From NCBI GenBank assembly GCA_947478465.1, contig CANJWH010000011.1, positions 1 to 64,000 of the forward strand: a stretch of DNA of 64,000 nt, read 5' to 3'. Positions 54,869 through 62,742 of this stretch are shown here, in pieces. A model generated the notes under the pieces. The model ran no database searches, was not told where the DNA came from, and saw only the letters and a program-made list of their open reading frames with translations. Every line of letters starts with the position of its first letter. Positions within the stretch are counted from its first letter, which is position 1. Made by a program: the position numbers and the translations under genes. This stretch comes from Bacteroidota bacterium. Lineage in GTDB: Bacteria > Bacteroidota > Bacteroidia > SXHM01.

Positions 54869-55375
54869 TTAGTTACCGACCTCTTTATCCTGAGATGGTT
54901 GTGGATTATATTCTATCATTTTTACAGTAAAACCTGCTGACAAGGCATCATTCATCAGGTTATTGCTGGCTGCTGCTGCATTATCATAGCCAAAGTAATA
55001 TCCAACAAGAGTTACTGTGCCTGCTGACGAACGTTTCTGCAACTCAGCTATCAGTTCGCTCTTCAGCGGCCAGCTGCCGTCATTATGTTTTTCAATTTTA
55101 AAAACATTTGAAATAAAAATAAGAGGATTTTCTTCCACTTTTGTTTTGTTACTTATATAGGCATAACAATAAACATGCGACTGACTGAGGTGATCTGTTT
55201 CAGCAGGTATTTTTCCTTCAGGGTATTTAAGAAATATATCACCGGGCAATTGCTGCTTTTGTGATGATACAGTTTTATTGGAATTTGTTTTACCTGCTGA
55301 CTGACTGGTGGCACTGCCGGCAATAACCAACTGTACTATTATCGCAACAAGGATAAGTGCATCTTTTAGTTTCAT
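54869..55375 (-). CDS. Secreted hypothetical protein (168 aa)
   Basis: Start at ATG 55375 (MKLKDALILVAII signal region; a TTG at 55387 would add four residues). Cleavage is probably near SATSQS. The mature part has a possible SPOR-like alpha/beta fold (SELIAELQKRSSAGTVTLVG, AAASNNLMNDALSAGFTVKM), a peptidoglycan-associated type seen in periplasmic proteins, though it is only an impression. No neighbour suggests a role. Confidence 0.6.
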   Translation of the reverse strand: MKLKDALILVAIIVQLVIAGSATSQSAGKTNSNKTVSSQKQQLPGDIFLKYPEGKIPAETDHLSQSHVYCYAYISNKTKVEENPLIFISNVFKIEKHNDGSWPLKSELIAELQKRSSAGTVTLVGYYFGYDNAAAASNNLMNDALSAGFTVKMIEYNPQPSQDKEVGN

Positions 55376-55567
55376 AATTATATACAAAGGTATTTCAAGT
55401 ATTGTTTTGTTTTTAAAATAACTTGACCTTCCCTAATTATTCTTCACCATTTTAATTCTTGCATTGTTGCTTTTACTGCTTATTTCAACAACGAAACCGG
55501 CACAGAAATTAACATTAACATAATATTACTCTTTAATAATAGCATGAGATAGCCCTAAATTTGCAGT

Positions 55568-55933
55568 ATGCTTAGGGGGCGAAATTATTTCTGTTTTTTC
55601 ATTGTCTTCATCCTTATTTTTTCAGGAGCCTGCAAAAAAAGTAACAATACGGCACCAAGTGATACCTCTGTCAGTTATTCGCAAAGTATTGCTCCCCTGT
55701 TTGCCCTCCATTGTACAACATCGGGCTGCCATGCTGAAAGCAATCTTTATAATTTTCCTTTACAGACTTATGACGAGGTAATTAATTATGCAAATGTTAT
55801 CCCTCATGATACGGCACAAAGCCGCCTTTATCAGGTATTATCTAATAATTTTATGCCATCGGGAGATTCTCTTACACTGGAACAAAAGCAACTTGTTTAC
55901 AACTGGATATTACAGGGCGCAGAAAATAATTAA
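55568..55933 (+). CDS. Lipoprotein with cytochrome-c-like CxxxxCH motif
   Basis: A 121-residue lipoprotein (FSGACKK lipobox). The mature part has SIAPLFALHCTTSGCHAE, typical of Bacteroidota proteins with single-haem-like sites of the form C-x4-C-H rather than CxxCH, and a distal Met in NFMPSGDSL that could be the sixth ligand. A TAAATTTG box (55556-55563) ends 4 bp before the ATG, so the mRNA may have a very short leader. Haem binding is unproven. Confidence 0.65.
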   Translation: MLRGRNYFCFFIVFILIFSGACKKSNNTAPSDTSVSYSQSIAPLFALHCTTSGCHAESNLYNFPLQTYDEVINYANVIPHDTAQSRLYQVLSNNFMPSGDSLTLEQKQLVYNWILQGAENN

Positions 55934-56096
55934 ACCCTGTTAAATTATGACATGCTGATTTGATGGGTATTGGGTGACAGGATGCTCAATCATTCCTACA
56001 GAAAACCTGCACATAAATTAATTAAAAGCAAAAATGGTTTTAGAGATTATAAGTCACGGCTGTAAGGGCACAAATCTTTATAACTTAAAAACCTGT

Positions 56097-57746
56097 TCAG
56101 TTTTTAAAAAATTTTGCAGTTTGAGTTGCAGAACCACTTTGCAGAATAACTAAGTAAATACCCGAAGAAAATGCTGAAGTGTTTATTTCAAATCGGTTTG
56201 TTGTATTTACATTGTTTTCAGTAAAGAGAAGTTTGCCCGAAATATCAACAATGCTGAGAACTGACTGCTGATTGTGAATATTCTCAAACTGAACGGTAAG
56301 TATATTGTTTGCTGTGGCTAAAGAAATAGCTGAGCTATTCTCTCTGTCACTGATGGAAGAAGTGCATAAACCCAACCATCCCGAGGCACAGATGTTTTGT
56401 GCATAAATATCAGTTGATCCGGTTCTTGTATCATCCCAGGTAAATATAGCACCACCATTGCCATCCGAAACAAGTTTTACGTTAGACTGGTTAGCGGTTT
56501 GCAAACAAACTCCGGTTCCGTCTGCTGTCCACTGCGGCACTCCTGAAACGTTTAAGAATTGTGCGTATATGTCTGGATTAATATTACCGTTGCGCGTGTC
56601 GAGCCAGGCAATAATGGCACCACCCGAATTATCAGCAATAATCTGAGGACTACTTTGATTATCTGCAATGTCAGTTACTGCAACTCCATAAGCAGTCCAG
56701 ATTAAATTTCCTGCTGAACTTATATGTTGTGCATAAATATCGGATGCATCACTTATACCATCCTGCCATGCAATAATGGCGCCCCCGTTCTGGTCAGAAA
56801 CAAGCTGGGGATACTGTTGATCTCCTGCAACTGTGTTTACCGCAACTCCATTTGCTGTCCATTGCAATGCGCCACCGGAAATTACTTTTTGGGCATAGAT
56901 ATCCCAATTGCCACTGCGTTTATCCTGCCATGTAAATACAGCACCACCAGCCCCGTCTGAGCAAATAGCTGGGGTGAACTGATAGTCTGTTGCATCGCAA
57001 ATTACCAAACCATCTGCAAGGCCGGAAATAACACCTGAAGCATTAATGTGTTGTGCATAAATATCTGCTGCGACACCTCTTTGATCTTCCCAGACAATAA
57101 TAGCACCTCCGCTTTCGTCTTCTGCTAATTTGGGAGTATACTGATTGCCTGTTGCTGTGCATATAGCAACCCCACCAGCCGTCCATTGGGTTAGACCTGA
57201 TGCGTTAATCCGTTGTATATAAATATCAGGACTTGTGCCATCATTATCTTCCCAAGCCATTATTGCTCCTCCTGCCCCGTCTGAAATAATGTCAAGGTAA
57301 TTCTGGCTGGTAGTGATGGTACAAACTGCTTCACCACCTGGTGTCCATTGTGCAACCCCGCTGCTGTTTATGCGCTGTGCATAAATATCCCAGTTGCCGC
57401 TGAAGTAATCTTCCCATGCAATAATAGCTCCGCCAGCTCCGTCTGAAACAAGAACAGGTGTTTGCTGATCCTCCGGGGCAGAGCAAATCAAAACTCCGCC
57501 AGCAGTCCATTGAATAACACCGTCTGCATTTACTTTCTGAGCGTATATATCTTTATCGTTTCCGTTGCGCTTATCCTGCCAGGTAATAATGGCTCCGCCA
57601 TTGCCATCAGATATTACCTGGGGATATTCCTGATAATCTGCCTCGGTGCATATTGCATTATTTACTACCGGATTGTTTGACCATTGTGCATATACAGAGT
57701 AAACTGATACGCCTGATAAAACTGCAAGAAGAAAAAACTTTTTCAT
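56097..57746 (-). CDS. Repeat (propeller-like) protein with T9SS type A sorting domain
   Basis: Starting at ATG 57746 (MKKFFLLAVLSGVSVYSVYA) gives a 549-residue secreted protein. It contains eight tandem repeats of about 52 residues, each with SDGxGGAIIAWED and a DIYAQ block followed by QWTxxG. They probably form a beta-propeller. The tail is a type A sorting domain (VQFENIHNQQSVLSIVDISG, SSGIYLVILQSG). An earlier Met at 57803 lacks signal features. Function may be carbohydrate or protein binding at the surface. Confidence 0.85.
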   Translation of the reverse strand: MKKFFLLAVLSGVSVYSVYAQWSNNPVVNNAICTEADYQEYPQVISDGNGGAIITWQDKRNGNDKDIYAQKVNADGVIQWTAGGVLICSAPEDQQTPVLVSDGAGGAIIAWEDYFSGNWDIYAQRINSSGVAQWTPGGEAVCTITTSQNYLDIISDGAGGAIMAWEDNDGTSPDIYIQRINASGLTQWTAGGVAICTATGNQYTPKLAEDESGGAIIVWEDQRGVAADIYAQHINASGVISGLADGLVICDATDYQFTPAICSDGAGGAVFTWQDKRSGNWDIYAQKVISGGALQWTANGVAVNTVAGDQQYPQLVSDQNGGAIIAWQDGISDASDIYAQHISSAGNLIWTAYGVAVTDIADNQSSPQIIADNSGGAIIAWLDTRNGNINPDIYAQFLNVSGVPQWTADGTGVCLQTANQSNVKLVSDGNGGAIFTWDDTRTGSTDIYAQNICASGWLGLCTSSISDRENSSAISLATANNILTVQFENIHNQQSVLSIVDISGKLLFTENNVNTTNRFEINTSAFSSGIYLVILQSGSATQTAKFFKN

Positions 57747-58071
57747 GTTGATAATTTTTAACTGACACAATTTTAAAGGAAAAATATTGGATAAAAAAAT
57801 CATTTAACTAACAGCAGGCAATTTCATCAGCACTGCTTTTTGCAAGATAATGTTAATGGTTTGCTTTTCTATTTCGCTTATTCGGGGGGGTGGTTTTTAA
57901 GCCCTATCTCTGCATAATATCTCAATTTAAAAAAAATACTAATTATTTAAGTAGTTGATTTTTAGATATAACCGACTTTTTGTTTAACTTTTTATCTAAA
58001 TAATTAAACAAAGTATTATTTAATGTGTTTCAGAAGCATTAATTAACTAAAAACAACCAAATTAAAAAAAC
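57747..58071. other. Intergenic region with no gene seen
   Basis: This 325-bp divergent gap is AT-rich and has a G7 run at 57884-57890. No ORF, RNA gene or exact TTG-N-TAnnTTTG promoter was found for the downstream DUF4397 gene. It probably carries promoters for both divergent genes. Confidence 0.5.
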
Positions 58072-58758
58072 ATGAAAAACAAAATTTCAATTTTCGCATC
58101 AGCTCTTTTTGTAACTTCAATTGCACTTCTTTCTTCCTGCAAAGATGAGGCATTGGATGTAAAATCTCAGGCCAGCATTTTAGTAACCCATGCATCACCG
58201 GATGCACCCGGAGTTGACCTGCTGGTAGATAACACCAAACTGAACTCATCAGCTCTTACATTTCCTAACAATACCGGATATATTCTTGCAGATGCAGGAA
58301 TGCGTAACATCAAGGTTAATGTTACAGGCACTTCAACTACAGTAATAGAAGCAGATCTTGATCTTACAAAGGATATGAACTACTCTGTTTTTGCAGTAGA
58401 TTCAGTATCTAAAATTTCTGCTGTTGTTGTTACAGATGACCTTACTGCACCTGCAGCAGGCAAAGCTCACGTTCGTTTTATACACCTTTCACCAAATGCA
58501 CCTGCAGTGGATGTAGCTGTAGCAAGCAGCGGAGCTGTAGTATTCGGAAACAAAGCTTTTAAAGAGTACACTGCTTTTACACCACTTGATGCAGGAACTT
58601 ACAACCTTGATGTGCGTGTAGCAGGAACTTCTACCGTTGCACTGGTATTGCCTGCTATTACTTTAGAATCAGGTAAAATCTACACCGTGTTTGCAAAAGG
58701 TTTCCTTGGCGGAACCGGTTCACAGGCATTAGGTGCTGAGATTATTGTAAATAAATAA
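58072..58758 (+). CDS. DUF4397 lipoprotein
   Basis: A 228-residue lipoprotein (lipobox ALLSSC) with DUF4397-type repeats: THASPDAPGVDLLVDNTKL, then HLSPNAPAVDVAVASSG, and AGTYNLDVRVAGTS. Each is a beta-sandwich unit, so the protein is a two-unit repeat. The family is extracytoplasmic and of unknown role. It ends at a good terminator 19 bp downstream. Confidence 0.9.
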   Translation: MKNKISIFASALFVTSIALLSSCKDEALDVKSQASILVTHASPDAPGVDLLVDNTKLNSSALTFPNNTGYILADAGMRNIKVNVTGTSTTVIEADLDLTKDMNYSVFAVDSVSKISAVVVTDDLTAPAAGKAHVRFIHLSPNAPAVDVAVASSGAVVFGNKAFKEYTAFTPLDAGTYNLDVRVAGTSTVALVLPAITLESGKIYTVFAKGFLGGTGSQALGAEIIVNK

Positions 58759-58777
58759 TTGTCGTTTGAAACAGAGT

Positions 58778-58810
58778 AAAAAAGCCCATGCTATTTGTAT
58801 GGGCTTTTTT
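58778..58810 (+). terminator. Rho-independent terminator after DUF4397 gene
   Basis: AAAAAAGCCCAT (58778-58789) pairs with ATGGGCTTTTTT (58799-58810) around a 9-nt loop. The stem itself ends in a T6 tract. Confidence 0.85.
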
Positions 58811-58884
58811 ATTCTAAACTTTATTAACTATTCTGAATTAACAACCTGAATAAACATTTTAACCACAAACTTGTAGTACTACTA

Positions 58885-59508
58885 ATGAAACGCATACTGT
58901 ATATATCGCTCGGAATACTATCACTTATTATCATCTCCTTTCTTACAATTCATAAACTAATGGCAAAAACTCCTCAACAACCGTATAAAGAAATCGCCAC
59001 GCTGGGAGATCTTGAGTTCAGATATTATCCCGAAGCAATTATGGCAACTGTTAAGAATAATGATACAACCTTACAGGGCAGTTCGGGTAAAAATTTCCGT
59101 GTGCTGGCGGGCTACATTTTTGGCGGAAATGCCAGCAATGAAAAAATAGAAATGACAGCTCCTGTTCATATGGCCTTTGAAAAAGGCACCTCGTCTATGA
59201 GTTTTGTGATGCCGCAGGGATATAGTCTGAATAGTCTTCCAATTCCTTCGGGCTCAAACATTGAACTTCACAAATCTGATGAAGAGTATGTTGCAGTAAT
59301 TCGGTTTGGAGGTTATGCTTCTGATGATAAGATTAAAACCAAACAGGATGAACTGAACGACTTGCTAAAAAAGCAAGGGATTGAACACAATAATAATTTC
59401 CGATACCTGGGCTATAACGCCCCCTGGGATTTCCTCTTCCGCAGAAATGAGATTGTTGTGGGAATCAGCAAGGATGCTGCCATGAAATTGAATAATCAGA
59501 AAATATAA
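58885..59508 (+). CDS. SOUL family haem-binding protein, membrane anchored
   Basis: A 207-residue protein with an N-terminal hydrophobic anchor (residues 4-24) and a SOUL/HEBP domain (about 30-205): LGDLEFRYYPEAIMATV, FGGNASNEKIEMTAPVHM, and NAPWDFLFRRNEIVV. The family binds tetrapyrroles through a shallow hydrophobic pocket. Bacterial members are often envelope-located. It begins 75 bp after the terminator of the upstream gene, so it has its own promoter. Confidence 0.88.
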   Translation: MKRILYISLGILSLIIISFLTIHKLMAKTPQQPYKEIATLGDLEFRYYPEAIMATVKNNDTTLQGSSGKNFRVLAGYIFGGNASNEKIEMTAPVHMAFEKGTSSMSFVMPQGYSLNSLPIPSGSNIELHKSDEEYVAVIRFGGYASDDKIKTKQDELNDLLKKQGIEHNNNFRYLGYNAPWDFLFRRNEIVVGISKDAAMKLNNQKI

Positions 59509-59843
59509 TCATTAGCCAGCTGTTGGAACTCAGGGTTCCGCTATGTTTAATTTTACAGCTTATCATAGCTGTGGTTTTTATGCTATTGCTTTTCTACCCG
59601 CTAAGCTGAATTTGCAATGCCACTCAGCCATTATTCCGCCTGATTTAATGCCTAATTCGGCTCAGGGGAATCAAATCTATTGTAAATTAAATCAATTACT
59701 ATTAACAAGATACCCTGTTAATAAACTCCACTGACTTTTTGCATTTTACATAGGTATTTTTATATCTTTGTATTCCGGTGATGCCCGCACCGGCACGTTG
59801 TGTACTGTGTTTTTTTTATTTACTAACCCTAAATAGAACCGCC
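59509..59843. other. Intergenic region before the HTH gene
   Basis: A 335-bp gap in which a 63-codon plus-strand ORF (59543-59734) is present but has no supporting features. The promoter at 59739-59770 is the only clear signal. Confidence 0.45.
59739..59770 (+). promoter_or_regulatory. Promoter of the LuxR-type HTH gene
   Basis: TTG (59739-59741), 21 bases, then TATCTTTG (59763-59770): a close match to the Bacteroidota consensus. The start point near 59777 would give a 67-nt leader to ATG 59844 and makes the upstream GTG/ATG at 59778-59783 unlikely. Confidence 0.65.
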
Positions 59844-60302
59844 ATGCTGCCATCCGCCTGCCTTGAGTTTGAGGGCTCACACCAACAGGGCAAAAAACGA
59901 TTGCCTGTTAATCCTGCCAGAGTATTAAAAGGTTTGCAGCCACAGGAATTGATACCCATTATCATTCGGGTGATTACCTATATTCTTATGCATCCGCAGG
60001 AGTTTTGGTTTAACATGCAGGTTGGGGGCTCTGATAAAGCCATTGAACTGATATATGCTGAACTGCAAAAGACAATAGCCAACCGGACTGAACCTATTTA
60101 TTTTACTGATGGCGAACTGCGCATGATACGAGCCACAAGGCAGGGCTTAAAGGGTGAGCGCCTATTGAAACACCTGAATATAAAAGCACCCACCGCAAAG
60201 AAATACCGCCAACAGATTTATGAGAAAATATGCAAATACTATAACATGCCGCACGATACCAGCACCATTGTATGGTATGCTAAAATGGCGGGGATTGAGT
60301 GA
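59844..60302 (+). CDS. LuxR-type HTH regulator without receiver
   Basis: A 152-residue protein from ATG 59844. The C-terminal 65 residues look like a LuxR/FixJ-type HTH: FTDGELRMIRATRQGLKGER, then LKHLNIKAPTAKKYRQQIYEKI. The N-terminal helical part (about 20-75, LKGLQPQELIPIIIRVITYI) is not a receiver; it may dimerise. A strong promoter precedes it. The alternative start at 59778-59783 would place the 5' end at the transcription start itself. Confidence 0.75.
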   Translation: MLPSACLEFEGSHQQGKKRLPVNPARVLKGLQPQELIPIIIRVITYILMHPQEFWFNMQVGGSDKAIELIYAELQKTIANRTEPIYFTDGELRMIRATRQGLKGERLLKHLNIKAPTAKKYRQQIYEKICKYYNMPHDTSTIVWYAKMAGIE

Positions 60303-60350
60303 GGGGAAGGTTTTACAACCTATTTAAGATTGCAAAATCTAAATTATTTT

Positions 60351-60531
60351 CGTTTCAGTTGATGAGATTCCTCACCGCGAAAAGCGGTTCGGAATGACAG
60401 GGTTGGTTTATGGAAGTGAGGGGAAGAGGAAGAGTGCGCCTTCGCTCACTCTTCCTCTTCCCCTCACCTGTTAACGCCCTCAAGCCCTGTCATTCCGAGC
60501 GTTTTAGCGAGGAATCTGTTAATATGAAACG
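60351..60531. repeat. Nested palindromic element
   Basis: Outer imperfect arms (60351-60402 and 60484-60531) contain the words GATTCCTC, GGAATGACAGGG and CGTTTCA in inverted order. Nested inside is a perfect 21-bp hairpin (60416-60436 with 60447-60467). The word pair GATTCCTC and GGAATGACAGGG is familiar from dispersed repeats in Bacteroidota. It fills most of the gap 60303-60589 between convergent genes and may be a MITE-like or REP-like element. It encodes nothing. Confidence 0.7.
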
Positions 60532-60589
60532 GAATTAAAAATTCAGTAGTGTTCCGAGCGGCATTAAGAAAAATGCCGCTCAGCCAAGG

Positions 60590-61054
60590 TTAATGCATCC
60601 TTACCAGCATCATAATAAAGAGCAATGCATTTACAACCACCGTGCGCAGCAGCATGCTGTTATACCATTGCACGGTTTCGGGTGAGGCATTTTTGCGCAT
60701 CCAAACCAGCATCAATACCAATACAGGTGCTGCCGCGGCTGCTGAAACAAGCAGCACACCTGCTCCGGGCCAGTGCATTACTTTAAACAAAATACCAACA
60801 GGAATAAGTGACATAACAAAACCCGACAGTATGGCCGGTTTTTTCACCTCCGGGTTGCCCAGAAAATAAAAGCCAAAAGGAAAATAAACCAATGCAAGGG
60901 CAGACAAGGTGAGCAGGATAATAATGTTTGCCCCCGGCCAGTGCATTACTTTAAACATGGCGCCTACTACGGCAAAAGAAATAATGATACTTTCAGCAGG
61001 GTTTGAAAATAACTCCTTACTGTTTTCGGGTTGATTAATTGTGTTTTTTAACAT
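60590..61054 (-). CDS. GldL-like small membrane protein with duplicated KVMHWPGA motif
   Basis: A 154-residue protein with four hydrophobic helices. The segment FKVMHWPGA occurs twice (KVMHWPGA at 35-42 and 91-98), each time at the end of a helix. This motif is typical of the N-terminus of the gliding/T9SS motor protein GldL and related membrane proteins. Here there is a tandem copy without the GldL cytoplasmic domain, so it is probably an uncharacterised paralogue. The C-terminal part includes a charged loop (RKNASPETVQWY). Confidence 0.7.
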   Translation of the reverse strand: MLKNTINQPENSKELFSNPAESIIISFAVVGAMFKVMHWPGANIIILLTLSALALVYFPFGFYFLGNPEVKKPAILSGFVMSLIPVGILFKVMHWPGAGVLLVSAAAAAPVLVLMLVWMRKNASPETVQWYNSMLLRTVVVNALLFIMMLVRMH

Positions 61055-61148
61055 GGCTGAATAATTTTAGTGAATGATTTTTTAAACGTTTATGTACAGT
61101 ATAATGCAGCTTGTTTAAAAAGTAACACAATTTCTTTCTTGTGTAGAA

Positions 61149-61556
61149 TTAGTCACGGATTGTGGCTGATGTTTTCCCTTGCATAGTTGCAAGCATTTCT
61201 TTTTCTGCTGCTTCCATAGCTTTGTTGAGTATTTTTTTAGCTTGTGCTATTTTATTTTTTATGTTTCCTTCTGCTTTTGAATGATAATGAAAATAGCTGT
61301 TTTCAGTATCTGCCCCTGAATCATAATAACTGCAATCTTTCATGCCCATTTTAGTGGCATACTTGGCTGTCAGTTTCAGCAACCTTGCAGGATTATAGTA
61401 AGCAGCCTCCACCTGTTTCCTTAAAAACAACCATTCTACTTTTACTATAAATTCATTTCCTTTCCTGCAAAGAGTTACAAAATCAATACATCCCTGGCGC
61501 ATGGGGGTTGACAACAGCAACAGAAAAGTGAAAGAGAGCGAAAGTTTTTTGTTCAT
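61149..61556 (-). CDS. Secreted hypothetical protein (135 aa)
   Basis: A 135-residue protein with a signal peptide (MNKKLSLSFTFLLLLSTP). The mature protein is Lys/Ala-rich with a helical C-terminus (IKNKIAQAKKILNKAMEAAE). It lies 32 bp after the esterase gene and is probably in the same operon. No family is recognised. Confidence 0.6.
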   Translation of the reverse strand: MNKKLSLSFTFLLLLSTPMRQGCIDFVTLCRKGNEFIVKVEWLFLRKQVEAAYYNPARLLKLTAKYATKMGMKDCSYYDSGADTENSYFHYHSKAEGNIKNKIAQAKKILNKAMEAAEKEMLATMQGKTSATIRD

Positions 61557-61588
61557 GGCAGTGGTATTAAAATTTATAAAACGAGAAA

Positions 61589-62713
61589 TTACTCTAGTAC
61601 AATCTTCCTGCTCTGTCCTGCAACGTTCAGAAAATAAATACCTTTTGCAAGGTTGTTTGCCTTTAAATCTAGACGTGTATTTTCGTCTTTCAGTGTTGAT
61701 GACAGCACAACTTTTCCGGTGAAATCAATTAAGGTAACACTGTATTTTTTACCGCTTACAAAATCAGGAAAACGAATGGTAAGGAAATCACCGGCAGGAT
61801 TTGGAAACACTTCCATTTCCTTTGCAAGAGGCGCATCTTCAACACCGGTCATAACGCCACCGCAGCTGCTGAAAAACTTCCATATCTCTACAGAATAAGA
61901 TACATCGTTGGCATTGGTAAGCCAGGTATGGTCGGCACCATCTACCTTATACAGATTAACACGTGTATTACCTGTGCCACCGCTGTAGGTATATTTCTCT
62001 ACAGTGTAGCCGTCACTCATGGTGTTGGGCAAACTGTCAATCTGCGGATCAACATTACATTGATTATTCCCTACCCAGAAATTGATAAGCGAATCGGCAC
62101 TGATACCATAATCACCTCCTGTGTAGGGCACCGTAGCATCAGCAGTGCCATGAAAATGCAGCACACAAACAGACCTCCATGGCTCGCAGCTGATAGCACT
62201 TCCAAAGGTTCCGGCTACCGAAGCAAACGAACGTATTTTGTGGCTCAGCTGGCAGGCAAGACGCTCGGTCATAAAACCACCCATAGAAAAACCGCAGCAA
62301 AAAACATTTTGAGAATTGATGGCATAGTTTGCTGAAATGGTATCAATCAGGGCACTGATAAAACCCACATCATCGATATTGCTGTTTGGAAAATAACCCA
62401 GAAAACCAGCACCTGAATTCCATGCAGTACCTGCTATAGGATCTGCCAGCGCCTGCGGAACAACAAAAATAATATTGGCAGTATCGGCAATATTCTTCAT
62501 GCCTATGCCACTGAAGTTGGTCATGTTATCACCCAGTCCGTGCAGGGCAAGCACCAGCGAAGCCGGTGAATTGGCATCATACATGGGAGGAACATACATT
62601 CTGTATTCACGGTCGTTACCCTGAAAAGTAAAACCTTTGTTAGACCATTGCGCAAAGGCAGAACCTGCACAAATAATAAGTGCAAGTGAAAGGAGTAGTT
62701 GTTTTGTTTTCAT
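61589..62713 (-). CDS. PHB-depolymerase-like esterase with T9SS type A sorting domain
   Basis: A 374-residue alpha/beta hydrolase with signal peptide (SAFAQWSN). Catalytic triad Ser143 (GFSMGG), Asp192 (GTADATVPY) and His262 (GADHTW) match the LpqC/poly(3-hydroxybutyrate) depolymerase family. The C-terminal 75 residues form a type A sorting domain (VFPNPAGDFLTIRF, AKGIYFLNVAG). Exported via the T9SS, it probably hydrolyses polyester or feruloyl-type esters outside the cell. It begins 29 bp after the cyanophycin synthetase gene. Confidence 0.9.
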   Translation of the reverse strand: MKTKQLLLSLALIICAGSAFAQWSNKGFTFQGNDREYRMYVPPMYDANSPASLVLALHGLGDNMTNFSGIGMKNIADTANIIFVVPQALADPIAGTAWNSGAGFLGYFPNSNIDDVGFISALIDTISANYAINSQNVFCCGFSMGGFMTERLACQLSHKIRSFASVAGTFGSAISCEPWRSVCVLHFHGTADATVPYTGGDYGISADSLINFWVGNNQCNVDPQIDSLPNTMSDGYTVEKYTYSGGTGNTRVNLYKVDGADHTWLTNANDVSYSVEIWKFFSSCGGVMTGVEDAPLAKEMEVFPNPAGDFLTIRFPDFVSGKKYSVTLIDFTGKVVLSSTLKDENTRLDLKANNLAKGIYFLNVAGQSRKIVLE

Positions 62714-62742
62714 CAGTACAAATTATGTTTATGGTTTTAAAT

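Noticed and set aside
59543-59734. 63-codon ORF in the gap before the LuxR-type gene
   Set aside because: There is no promoter, signal peptide, or typical codon use; it lies upstream of a promoter on the same strand and probably arose by chance.
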